A stretch of DNA of 45,321 bases from Desulfobacterales bacterium. Lineage in GTDB: Bacteria > Desulfobacterota > Desulfobacteria > Desulfobacterales > Desulfosalsimonadaceae. The position numbers and the translations under genes are program-made. Where the stretch lies: positions 1 through 45,321 of the forward strand of contig JAGXKN010000026.1 in assembly GCA_018335195.1 (NCBI GenBank), given 5' to 3'. Below the pieces are notes generated by a model. The model was not told the origin of the DNA. It saw only the letters and a program-made list of their open reading frames with translations, and made no database searches. Positions 30,554 through 38,726 of the stretch are shown piece after piece (the stretch's first letter is position 1; the number at the start of each line of letters is the position of its first letter).

Positions 30554-30755
30554 CACCTAAATTGAGCGATTTTCAAGTTTGGCGCAAATACACGGAAGAT
30601 GCAGACTCGCTATAGTCAACTATGCGAGGCTGTATCTGAGGCAGTAGATGTGGTAAAATTGAAAATCCCGGAGGGTTTCAGATTTTTAAAATAGAAATGG
30701 ATGTTATCCTTTCAAATCAATTGCTTTTAAAAATCTGAAACGCTCAATTTAGGTG
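30554..30755. repeat. Family A ~200-bp palindromic element, copy 2
   Basis: Perfect 15-bp terminal inverted repeats CACCTAAATTGAGCG and CGCTCAATTTAGGTG; with flanking TTTTTG/CAAAAA the inversion extends further with one mismatch. Internally GTTTCAGATTTTTAAAA pairs perfectly with TTTTAAAAATCTGAAAC, and GATGCAG pairs with CTGTATC around a CTCGC...GCGAG stem. It lies between the transglycosylase start and the epmA stop. Confidence 0.9.
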
Positions 30756-30764
30756 TCAAAAAGA

Positions 30765-31685
30765 TCAGTATTCTTCCGGTACAAATGCGGTCACGTCATC
30801 GATAGCCGGGGCATCGGCAATCAGCATGACCAGGCGGTCGATGCCAAGGGCGTTGCCGGCTGCTTGCGGCATGTGAGAAAGGGCCGCCAGAAAGGACTCA
30901 GGCATTGGATAAGCCGCAAGCCCGCTTTGTCTGCGTCGCTTGAGCTCGGCTTCAAACCGGCTGCGCTGTTCCTCCGGATCGGTCAGTTCCGTAAACCCGT
31001 TGCAGATTTCAAGGCCGCCCAGGTAAGCTTCAAAGCGCTCGGCCAGCTCCGGGCTGTCTGGCCGGCGCCGGGCAAGGGCGGCTTTTTCTACGGGATAGTC
31101 GTAGAGAAATGCCGGCCTGCGCATATCCAGGGCGGGTTCGATCTCAAGTGCCATGCGCTCGTCAAATGAGCCGTCTGCAAGGGCCTCCTGCATGCTTGTC
31201 CGGGTGTGACGGCGGAAGGCGTCTTCCACGGAAATCCGCGGCCAGGGGGGATCAAGATTGATCAAATCGCCCTGGTATCTTAGATGCCCGGCCCCCAAAA
31301 CCTGCTCGCAGACAAAATGTACCAGGTGCTCGGTTTGCGTCATCAAATCATGGTATGCGGCATCGGCCGCGTACCATTCCAGCATGGTAAATTCCGGCAG
31401 ATGCCGGCTGCCCCGCTCTTTTGCCCGGAAGGTTTTGCAGACCTGAAAAATCCGGGTATAACCGGCAGCCAGCAGCCTTTTCATGTAAATTTCCGGAGAT
31501 GTCTGCAGAAAGGAACCTTCCGCGCCGATAGCCTCGATATGGGCCTCCGGCGCAGGGGCGGGAATGCGCACCGGGGTTTCAACTTCCAGGAAATCCTGAA
31601 GGGAAAAAAATTCCCGCACCGCAGCGATTGCCTGCCGGCGAAGGAACAGGTTTCTGTAAATGCGGCGTTGGCGCGGGGTGTTCAT
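30765..31685 (-). CDS. epmA: elongation factor P--lysine ligase (EpmA/GenX/PoxA)
   Basis: A 306-residue class II synthetase core without the N-terminal anticodon domain of LysRS, as in EpmA. Class II motif 2 is IFQVCKTFRAKERGSRHLPEFTMLEWY; motif 3 is GNALGIDRLVMLIADA. FLEVETPVRIPAPAPEAHI is the N-terminal family block. It would attach beta-lysine to EF-P; neither efp nor epmB is in the window. It is 14 bp after the HDAC-family gene. Confidence 0.92.
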   Translation of the reverse strand: MNTPRQRRIYRNLFLRRQAIAAVREFFSLQDFLEVETPVRIPAPAPEAHIEAIGAEGSFLQTSPEIYMKRLLAAGYTRIFQVCKTFRAKERGSRHLPEFTMLEWYAADAAYHDLMTQTEHLVHFVCEQVLGAGHLRYQGDLINLDPPWPRISVEDAFRRHTRTSMQEALADGSFDERMALEIEPALDMRRPAFLYDYPVEKAALARRRPDSPELAERFEAYLGGLEICNGFTELTDPEEQRSRFEAELKRRRQSGLAAYPMPESFLAALSHMPQAAGNALGIDRLVMLIADAPAIDDVTAFVPEEY

Positions 31686-31699
31686 GCGGCGGCGCGGTC

Positions 31700-33016
31700 T
31701 TACTTCTTGCGGACCTGGTACTGGTCCTCCGGGCGATTCTGGAGAATGATCATGTCGTAAGATTCCATGTCTGTTTCTTCAAACCACTTATATCCCATAT
31801 CCCGGCAGTTGCGACAGGCCTTGCGGGGGATGTGCACGGCCAGGATCCGGTTGCCGTTGTCCGCAGAGGAATCAATCTTGTATGCGCCGCTGCAGTCCCG
31901 GCATACATGAAGGGTTTCGTTCTGGGTTTCAAAAATCTCGTCTGTGTCGTAAAAGACGCTTCTGCGCCGCTGGTCATAGATCACGTTTTCCTGCATGCGG
32001 ATCCGGATGTTTTCCCGGTCCCGCCAAGTGTCCAGCACCTGCTCGCAGGTTTTTTCGATGGTCTCGGTAATGCTCGATCCCTGGTAAAGCCGCTGGGGGG
32101 AATAGTCCGGTTCGGTCATAAAACTGTAATCCATTCCGGCCATGGCCAGGATGATGCCCACGTTGACATAGGGCAGGGCGTTTTCAATGGAGTACCCGCC
32201 TTCCAGCACCGCGATGTCGGGTTTGAGCAGGGCGGTTAAATCCGCGTATCCCCGGGCGGAAAAATTCATGTTGGTCAGCGGGTCCGTGTAATGGTTGTCC
32301 TGCCCCGCGGAATTGACGATCAGGTCGGGCTTGAAATCCTCGAGAATCGGCAGCACGGCCTTTTTGATCACCGTCAGGAAACCCTCTTCGGATGTATACG
32401 GCGGCAGGGGAATGTTCAGCGTGGTGCCGGCCGCGGTCGGCCCGCCGAGTTCCTTGGAAAATCCTGATCCCGGGAAAAGGGTTCTGCCGTCCTGGTGCAT
32501 GGAGATAAACAGGGTGTCCGGATCGTGCCAGTAAATGTCCTGGGTGCCGTCTCCGTGATGGCAGTCCGTATCGATAATAGCGACCCGGTCGATTCCGTAG
32601 GCTTTTCTGAGGTATTCGATCATGATGGCTTCATTGTTGACGTTGCAGAATCCCCGGCCGCCGTGAACCACACGCATGGCATGGTGTCCCGGGGGACGGA
32701 TCAGGGCAAAACCCCGATCCACAAGCCCGTCCATCCTGGCCCTGCCGATGGTTTTGGCGCCGCCGGCACTGATGAAATGCGATTCGGTCATGACACTGCG
32801 GGCATCCGGCACGCAGAAATGTACTCTCTGCACATCCTCGATGTCCACCACCTCCGCCTTGAGTTCCCGGATGCCTTCAATGTCGAACAGGCCTTCCTCA
32901 AAGATCTGATCCTGGGTGTACAACAGACGCTCTTCGCGTTCCGGGTGGGTGGGGCTGATGGCCCAGTCGTATGCCGGAAAAAAAATCAGGCCGGTCTGGT
33001 TTCTGGCTTTCAGCAT
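31700..33016 (-). CDS. histone deacetylase / acetylpolyamine amidohydrolase family protein
   Basis: A 438-residue protein. Residues ~10-310 form the arginase-fold deacetylase domain: the His pair in RPPGHHAMR (His111-His112), metal ligands in DTDCHHGDGTQ (~149-155) and SAGQDNHYTDPL, and the transition-state Tyr in LEGGYSIENALP. The sequence is SAGQD where most members have SAGFD. A C-terminal extension (~365-438) carries CRDC and CRNC pairs ~40 residues apart, likely a zinc ribbon. It would deacetylate lysine or small amines; the substrate is unknown. The neighbours are epmA and a hydantoinase-like gene. Confidence 0.9.
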   Translation of the reverse strand: MLKARNQTGLIFFPAYDWAISPTHPEREERLLYTQDQIFEEGLFDIEGIRELKAEVVDIEDVQRVHFCVPDARSVMTESHFISAGGAKTIGRARMDGLVDRGFALIRPPGHHAMRVVHGGRGFCNVNNEAIMIEYLRKAYGIDRVAIIDTDCHHGDGTQDIYWHDPDTLFISMHQDGRTLFPGSGFSKELGGPTAAGTTLNIPLPPYTSEEGFLTVIKKAVLPILEDFKPDLIVNSAGQDNHYTDPLTNMNFSARGYADLTALLKPDIAVLEGGYSIENALPYVNVGIILAMAGMDYSFMTEPDYSPQRLYQGSSITETIEKTCEQVLDTWRDRENIRIRMQENVIYDQRRRSVFYDTDEIFETQNETLHVCRDCSGAYKIDSSADNGNRILAVHIPRKACRNCRDMGYKWFEETDMESYDMIILQNRPEDQYQVRKK

Positions 33017-33083
33017 GAACTTTCTCCGAATTATCCGGATTTAAATCCCCGGAGCGCGGCCGGGCGTTGTTTCCTGCGGCAAA

Positions 33084-34778
33084 TCAGCAGGCAGGATCCC
33101 GGGGAATTTTTTCGGCAATTTGCCGGTACTCGTGAATCAATCCGGGACGGACCTGGGTTTTGATCCGGATATTTTTTCCGATCATCCGGAAATCCCTGAC
33201 CATGTTGAACTCAAATTCCTCGAGCAGGTCGGTCTCCAGGTCCTCCGTGCGTGCCCCTTCCCGGATTGCCTTTTTTTTCAGCAGTTCTTCCGCCATTTGG
33301 CGGGCGTCTGCGAGCTTGAAACCGGGCTTGAGCGATTGGACAAACATTTCCTCCGGTGCGGAAGCTTCCAGTTTGTAAGTGTCTGCAAACAAGGTGACCT
33401 CGCAGGTGGTGCGGGAAAGCGCGGTGCCAACCGCGTTTGCCACATCCCACTGGGGAACCATGTGGACCGTGTAGTCGGATATGGATTCCAGGTGTTGTGC
33501 AAATTGCGGGGTCGGCCCGCCGAGCACCAGCAGGTGCGTAGGGTTGATGCGATGACCGTGCAGGGCTTCGCGCACCGTATATACGGGTTTGCTGTTGATC
33601 TTTTCCACCGTTTGCCGGGCGTAATCCAGGATCCGCCGACAGGTTTGATCAAATATTTTCTGGGCCGCCTGTTCCGTGGAAAGCCCGAGTTCCTTCGCAA
33701 TGGCGGAAATGCCGTTTTCCGCCTTTTGCCGGTCGCCTTCACCGGCTTTGCCCAGCACGAACAAAGCGTCTGTGGGCGTGGGTTCCGGGCCGCCGTATGC
33801 AAGGGCCGGTCCGCTTCGATCCGGCCCGATGGTCAGCTCGCCGCCTGTGACCCGCACCACGCTGTCGCCGCCAATGCCCACCGACTGGGTGTGCAGGGCC
33901 CGGATCAGGGTTTTATAGCCCTTGATTTCGATACCGTGCGGGGCCAGTACCGGGATCCCGTTGATCAGCACCGCCATGTCCGTGGTGGTGCCGCCGATGT
34001 CGAGCACGATGGTTTCGGCATCCGGCGGGGCAAACGCAATGGAGCCCATTACGCTGGCCGCGGGCCCGGACAGGATGGACTGGCCCGGAAAGTCGATGGA
34101 GGTGTCAAAATCCATGGTGCCGCCGTCGGCTTTGAGGATGTAGATCGGCAGATCAATGCCCTGTTGCTCCAGAGACTGCTTGACGGCTTCGAAAAAGTTC
34201 TTGTGGACCGGGTAGATGGAGGCGTTTAAGAATGCCGTGGCAATGCGCCGCGGGAAACTGAAACTGCCGGAAATATTGTGACCCAGGAAGACCTTTTCAA
34301 ACATCGGGGCAATGATTTCCCGGATGCGCATTTCATGGGCCGGGTTGCGGATGGAGAATTTGCCGACCACGCCCACGTATTCAATCCCGGCCGCCTTCAT
34401 TTTATCGGCGGCATCCTTGACCGCCTGCTCGTCAAGCGCGCAGATTTCCCGGCCGCTGTGGTCCATGGCCCCGGCAACCAGGTAGTAATGCTCGCCGGTG
34501 CGGAAATATTCCGGATCTATGCCGGGCCCGCAGGTTACGATCATGCCCACGGTGGGCAGTTTCTGCTGCACAATGGCGTTGGTGGTCAGCGTGGTGGAAA
34601 GTACGGCATGGGAGATCTGATCGGCCGGAATATCCCGGGTGATATGCGTCAGCCCGGAGAATACCGCATCAAAAAGGGATGAAGCGTCAGTGGCGACTTT
34701 GATCCGTCTTTGAAGACCGTTTTCGTCGAGAAGAACGACGTCCGTGTGAGTGCCCCCTACATCGAGTCCGATGATCAT
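33084..34778 (-). CDS. hydantoinase/oxoprolinase-like ATPase (HyuA-type, stand-alone)
   Basis: A 564-residue protein with ASKHA-type motifs: MIIGLDVGGTHTDVVLLDEN at the start, TTLTTNAIVQQKLPTVGMIV, SGPAASVMGSIAFA and IVLDIGGTTTDMAVLINGIP mid-protein. This is the HyuA/5-oxoprolinase A arrangement. The usual HyuB partner is not adjacent. The frame runs to 34880, but the conserved N-terminus and a GGGGACAGGCC ribosome site place the start at 34778. Substrate unknown. The HDAC-family gene follows by 67 bp. Confidence 0.88.
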   Translation of the reverse strand: MIIGLDVGGTHTDVVLLDENGLQRRIKVATDASSLFDAVFSGLTHITRDIPADQISHAVLSTTLTTNAIVQQKLPTVGMIVTCGPGIDPEYFRTGEHYYLVAGAMDHSGREICALDEQAVKDAADKMKAAGIEYVGVVGKFSIRNPAHEMRIREIIAPMFEKVFLGHNISGSFSFPRRIATAFLNASIYPVHKNFFEAVKQSLEQQGIDLPIYILKADGGTMDFDTSIDFPGQSILSGPAASVMGSIAFAPPDAETIVLDIGGTTTDMAVLINGIPVLAPHGIEIKGYKTLIRALHTQSVGIGGDSVVRVTGGELTIGPDRSGPALAYGGPEPTPTDALFVLGKAGEGDRQKAENGISAIAKELGLSTEQAAQKIFDQTCRRILDYARQTVEKINSKPVYTVREALHGHRINPTHLLVLGGPTPQFAQHLESISDYTVHMVPQWDVANAVGTALSRTTCEVTLFADTYKLEASAPEEMFVQSLKPGFKLADARQMAEELLKKKAIREGARTEDLETDLLEEFEFNMVRDFRMIGKNIRIKTQVRPGLIHEYRQIAEKIPRDPAC

Positions 34779-34851
34779 GGCCTGTCCCCGTGTATGAAAT
34801 CGCTTCTGCCTGTCCGTTGCTGTGCCGCGTAAATCAGACGTTTTTACAACA

Positions 34852-34880
34852 TTGCTACCCGATAAGATCATTGTTGTCAA
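34852..34880 (-). promoter_or_regulatory. candidate sigma70 promoter for the hydantoinase-like gene
   Basis: On the minus strand TTGACA (34880-34875) is followed after 17 bp by TAGCAA (34857-34852), ~75 bp upstream of the start codon. The -35 box is perfect and the -10 weak. ACAACA/TGTTGT also forms an inverted repeat here. Confidence 0.35.
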
Positions 34881-34964
34881 CCGAATCCTCGGTCCCGCCC
34901 CGATTCCGACTCCGAGAACGAGTCTATGCTTGGTAGCCGGAGTTCTTCAATCCACTGCGCTCTT

Positions 34965-35021
34965 CAAAAAAGAAACCCGGGTCTTCCCGGATTTTCGCAG
35001 GGTCGGGCCGGCGGGGAAGTT
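34965..35021. repeat. Family C element, copy 3 (half)
   Basis: CAAAAAAGAAACCCGGGTCT then TCCCGGATTTTCGCAGGG and CGGGCCGGCGGGGAAGTT. It matches copies at 16026 and (reversed) 28927. CCGGG-TCTT-CCCGG forms a small hairpin with T-rich sequence on both sides. Its second arm is replaced by family B at 35027. No gene is seen in 34779-35146. Confidence 0.65.
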
Positions 35022-35026
35022 GAAAA

Positions 35027-35062
35027 GCACGAAATTTGAATTTTGGCCATTCGGATTTGTCT
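35027..35062. repeat. Family B TTCG-periodic repeat, copy 8
   Basis: GCACGAAATTTGAATTTTGG then CCATTCGGATTTGTC, directly abutting family C copy 3, as copy 6 abuts family C copy 2. Confidence 0.6.
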
Positions 35063-35146
35063 TTCATGCCGGTGCTACCCGGCCGGCGGGTTTACAATTT
35101 GCATTTTGGATGAAAAAATGCGACGAAAAGGAAGAATAAAAGCGGG

Positions 35147-35692
35147 ATGGATCGGAAAATGACAGAGGACAGCGGCATGCAGCAGCACGATCGGGATGAA
35201 GCGTTCATGGGCGCGGCGCTCGGCCAGGCGGAAAAGGCCCTGGAAGCCGGCGAGTTTCCGGTTGGGTGCGTGATTGCCGCGCACCCGGAGATCGTCGCCT
35301 CGGGCGGGCGCAGGGCAAGCAGCGGTCCTGCGGCCAACGAGATCGATCACGCGGAGATCACGGCGCTAAAAAGACTCTATGAAAGCCGCTATCCCGGATC
35401 CCGGCGGGAGCTGACCATGTATGTAACCATGGAGCCCTGCCTGATGTGTTACGGGGCGGCATTGATCGCCGGAATAGGCCGCATTGTTTACGCATATGAA
35501 GACGTGATGGGCGGCGGCACTGCCTGCCGCCTGGAGGTGCTTGCCCCGTTGTACAAAAACGCGGAGATCCGGATCATCCCCCATGTGCTGCGCGAGCAGA
35601 GCCTGGCGCTTTTTTGCCGGTTTTTTTCCGATCCGCAAAACACATATCTGCAGGGAACCCTGCTGGCAGAGTACACGTTATGTCAAAAATGA
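35147..35692 (+). CDS. TadA-like nucleoside/tRNA adenosine deaminase
   Basis: A 181-residue zinc deaminase. DHAEITAL supplies the zinc His and proton-shuttle Glu, and MEPCLMCYGAALIAGIGRIV the two zinc cysteines. FPVGCVIA precedes them. The region after the cysteines (YEDVMGGGTACRLEVLAPLY) departs from the usual TadA DxKxGA block, so tRNA-Arg A34 deamination is likely but not certain; free nucleoside deamination is the alternative. The start could be 35147 or 35159. The stop overlaps the glnE start by 13 nt (35680-35692), implying coupling. Confidence 0.8.
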   Translation: MDRKMTEDSGMQQHDRDEAFMGAALGQAEKALEAGEFPVGCVIAAHPEIVASGGRRASSGPAANEIDHAEITALKRLYESRYPGSRRELTMYVTMEPCLMCYGAALIAGIGRIVYAYEDVMGGGTACRLEVLAPLYKNAEIRIIPHVLREQSLALFCRFFSDPQNTYLQGTLLAEYTLCQK

Positions 35693-38550
35693 TTGCCCCG
35701 GATGCACAGGATCGGGTTGCGGCCTGGCAGGAGGCGGCTCGGGATGCGGGGGAATATCTCCCGGAGACGGTGGCGGCTTCTGACCTGGGCCGGCTTTTTG
35801 CCTTCAGCGAATATGCCGCCAGGCAATGCTTCCGCAATCCAGGCATGGTCAGAAACCTGGTTGAAAGCGGGGACCTGGACCGGCTGTATGCCGCAAATGA
35901 GTATGATCAGCGGGTATCGGCCGCAGTGTCTGCCGCATCTGACGAGGACGGCTTAAACACGGCTTTGCGCCGGCTGCGCCATCGGGAGATGGTGCGCATT
36001 GCGTGGCGGGATCTTTCAGGCAGGGCCGACTTGTTTGAAACCATGACCGAGCTGTCCGCGTTCGCTCAGGTGTGCGTATCCCATGTGCTGGAATTTTTGC
36101 ATCTACAGTTTTGTCGGCGCTTCGGCTCCCCCCTGGATGCAGGCGGAAATCCGCAGCAGCTGGTGGTCTTTGCCATGGGCAAGCTCGGCGGCCAGGAGCT
36201 GAATTTTTCCTCGGATATTGACCTGATGTTTACCTACCCGGAAGTCGGACAGACCGCGGGCGGCGAAAAATCTGTCTCAAACGAGGAATTTTTCACCCGG
36301 CTGGCCCGCCGGTTGATTGACGTGATCGGCAAATCCACGGCAGAGGGGTTTTTGTTCCGTGTGGACACCCGGCTGCGCCCGTACGGGGATGCCGGCCCGC
36401 TGGTGATGAGTTTTGAGGCCACGGAGAATTATTACCAGATGTTCGGCCGGGAATGGGAGCGCTACGCCCTGGTTAAGGCCTGCATCATCGCCGGGGACAA
36501 ATCCCGGGGGGACGCTTTTCTGGAGCGGCTGCGGCCCTTTGTATTCCGGCGCTACCTGGATTACGGCACATTCGAATCCATTCGGGACATGAAGCAGAAA
36601 ATCGTGCGGGAAGTCTCCCGCAAGGGACTTCACAACAATATCAAGCACGGCTACGGCGGCATCCGCGAAATCGAGTTTTTCGGCCAGGTTTTCCAGCTCA
36701 TCCGGGGGGGCATTGATCCGGCCTACCAGGCGCGCAGCATCCTGCGGGTGCTTCGGGTGATGAACCGGGATCGATGCATCAGCCGGCAGGTTTATGAAGA
36801 GCTTGCCGCTGCCTATGTGTTTCTTCGAAACACGGAAAACCGGCTGCAGATGTATGAGGACACGCAGACCCACAACCTGCCGGGCGACGGGACCGCCCGG
36901 GCCCGGCTGGCGGCAAGCATGGGATTTGACGGTGTTGAGTCGTTTTTAAGGCGCCTGCAGCATCACATGTCCCGGGTGCACGCGCATTTCAATGACCTGC
37001 TGACCCCGGAAACAGGCGAGACCGAGACGGAATCCCGCAAACAACTCGAAGGCGTGTGGCTCAACCCGGAGGATCCGGAGAAAAACCGGGAGGCGCTTTC
37101 TTCTGCCGGCTTTGATGAGCCGGACACGGTGCTTCGCCTGCTGGGCGAGTTCCGCGAAAAGATGGGCTATGGCGGGGACGGCAGCATCGCCGTGGACCGG
37201 ATCAACCGCCTGATGCCCCAGGTGCTCAATGCGGCCGCGGAAACCGACCGGCCGGTACTGGTGTTCAAGCGGATCATGCCGCTTTTGGAGTCGATCCTCA
37301 ATCGAAGCTGCTATGTTTCGCTGCTGCTGGAAAACCCGGGCGCCCTGGGGCACCTGGTGAAACTGGCGCGGATCAGTCCCTGGATCGTGTCCTTTCTGAG
37401 CTCGCATCCGCTTCTGCTCGATGAGCTCCTGGACCTTCGATCCCTTTATGCGCCGCTGGACCGGGCGGATCTGGCCCGGGAACTCCGCGAACGTCTGTCC
37501 AAGCTGCCGGCAGATGATCCGGAGTACCAGATGGATGAAATTCGGGTGTTCAAGCAGGTGAACATGTTCCGGATCGTTGCCGCGGACGTGACCGGGCACC
37601 TGCCCCTGATGAAAGTCAGCGACCGGCTGACCTATCTTGCCGAAACTGTTCTCGAGACCACCCTGGAACTGGTCTGGCGGCAGATGGTGGAACGATACGG
37701 CCGGCCCTCCAACGTGGCCGAAGATGAGCAGGATATCGGTTTTGCGGTTATTGCATACGGCAAGCTCGGCGGCTATGAGCTGGGGTATCGATCCGATCTG
37801 GACCTGGTTTTCCTGCATACCGCAAAGCCCGGGCAAACCACCGGCGGCAGGCTTCGGCCCATTGACAACAGCGAATTTTTCGGAAGACTCGGCCAGCGAA
37901 TTATTCATTTCCTCTCTGCGCCGACGGCCACCGGCAAGCTCTACGAAATTGACATGCGCCTGCGTCCCAGCGGCAATGCCGGCATCCTGGTCAGCCATAT
38001 CGACGGGTTCGAGGACTACCAGATGAAAAGCGCCTGGGTCTGGGAGCACCAGGCGATCATCAAGGCGCGTCCCATCATCGGATCCGAGGAGGTGGTGCAG
38101 CGTTTTAACAGGATCCGCAGGCGGGTGATTGCAAGCCTCCGGGAAACTGAAAATCTTGCCGGCACGGTTCTGGAAATGCGCAATCGCATGCGCCGGGCGC
38201 ATGGATCGGCTTCCGCGGGCAACTTTGATTTAAAGCAGGACCCCGGCGGGATCGTGGATATCGAATTCCTGCTTCAGTTTTTAATTCTCCGACACGGGTA
38301 TGAATATGCGGAACTTACCCAGTGGACCGACGTGGTCCGGCAGCTAAATGCCCTGGCGCTTTGCGGGATCATTGAGGACCTGGAAGCCCATGCCTTAAAG
38401 CAGGCCTACCTGATTTATCGCTATTTTGTTCATCGCATGAACCTTCAGCAGAAAAGCGCCGTGCTTCCGGAAAATCGGTTTGCCGAACTGCGAAGGCGGG
38501 TGGAGGGGATATGGCGGAAATATTTTAATAAAAAAGAAGTGGTTAAGTGA
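35680..38550 (+). CDS. glnE: glutamine synthetase adenylyltransferase/adenylyl-removing enzyme
   Basis: A 956-residue bifunctional GlnE. The two nucleotidyltransferase domains each have the diagnostic block: GKLGGQELNFSSDIDLMFTY (~residue 167, deadenylylating half) and GKLGGYELGYRSDLDLVFLH (~residue 694, adenylylating half), each followed by an RLRP motif. It adds or removes AMP on glutamine synthetase under PII and glutamine control; a PII gene lies at 39652. An upstream in-frame start (35614) would overlap the deaminase by 79 nt, so ATG 35680 is chosen. The last codons (EVVK) and stop fall in a GTGGTTAAGTGATTA repeat. Confidence 0.96.
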   Translation: MSKMIAPDAQDRVAAWQEAARDAGEYLPETVAASDLGRLFAFSEYAARQCFRNPGMVRNLVESGDLDRLYAANEYDQRVSAAVSAASDEDGLNTALRRLRHREMVRIAWRDLSGRADLFETMTELSAFAQVCVSHVLEFLHLQFCRRFGSPLDAGGNPQQLVVFAMGKLGGQELNFSSDIDLMFTYPEVGQTAGGEKSVSNEEFFTRLARRLIDVIGKSTAEGFLFRVDTRLRPYGDAGPLVMSFEATENYYQMFGREWERYALVKACIIAGDKSRGDAFLERLRPFVFRRYLDYGTFESIRDMKQKIVREVSRKGLHNNIKHGYGGIREIEFFGQVFQLIRGGIDPAYQARSILRVLRVMNRDRCISRQVYEELAAAYVFLRNTENRLQMYEDTQTHNLPGDGTARARLAASMGFDGVESFLRRLQHHMSRVHAHFNDLLTPETGETETESRKQLEGVWLNPEDPEKNREALSSAGFDEPDTVLRLLGEFREKMGYGGDGSIAVDRINRLMPQVLNAAAETDRPVLVFKRIMPLLESILNRSCYVSLLLENPGALGHLVKLARISPWIVSFLSSHPLLLDELLDLRSLYAPLDRADLARELRERLSKLPADDPEYQMDEIRVFKQVNMFRIVAADVTGHLPLMKVSDRLTYLAETVLETTLELVWRQMVERYGRPSNVAEDEQDIGFAVIAYGKLGGYELGYRSDLDLVFLHTAKPGQTTGGRLRPIDNSEFFGRLGQRIIHFLSAPTATGKLYEIDMRLRPSGNAGILVSHIDGFEDYQMKSAWVWEHQAIIKARPIIGSEEVVQRFNRIRRRVIASLRETENLAGTVLEMRNRMRRAHGSASAGNFDLKQDPGGIVDIEFLLQFLILRHGYEYAELTQWTDVVRQLNALALCGIIEDLEAHALKQAYLIYRYFVHRMNLQQKSAVLPENRFAELRRRVEGIWRKYFNKKEVVK

Positions 38551-38567
38551 TTACGTGGTTAAGTTTT

Positions 38568-38685
38568 GATGCTCTCGTAAAAAGTCTAATTTCAGATGGC
38601 GCCGAAAAAAGTTCAAGATCAAGGCTTGCGCAATTTCGAAGAATGCAGCGTACTTAGCCGTACGTGAAATTCTGAGAAATTGCGC
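38568..38685. repeat. Family E repeat with internal 58-nt stem-loop
   Basis: Starts GATGCTCTCGTAAAAAGTC. Perfect arms GCGCAATTTC (38628-38637) and GAAATTGCGC (38676-38685) enclose a second stem, CGTAC-TTAGCC-GTACG (38649-38664), with AGAAT/ATTCT pairing between. It lies between glnE and the PilZ gene stop (convergent); no T-run follows. Confidence 0.6.
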
Positions 38686-38726
38686 GTAACGCAGATATTG
38701 GCGGAAAGACGGCTTGCCTCCGGCCA

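Noticed and set aside
36946-38202. 418-residue minus-strand open frame
   Set aside because: It is antisense to glnE, whose two nucleotidyltransferase domains are unmistakable. It has no ribosome site and shows no recognisable domain.
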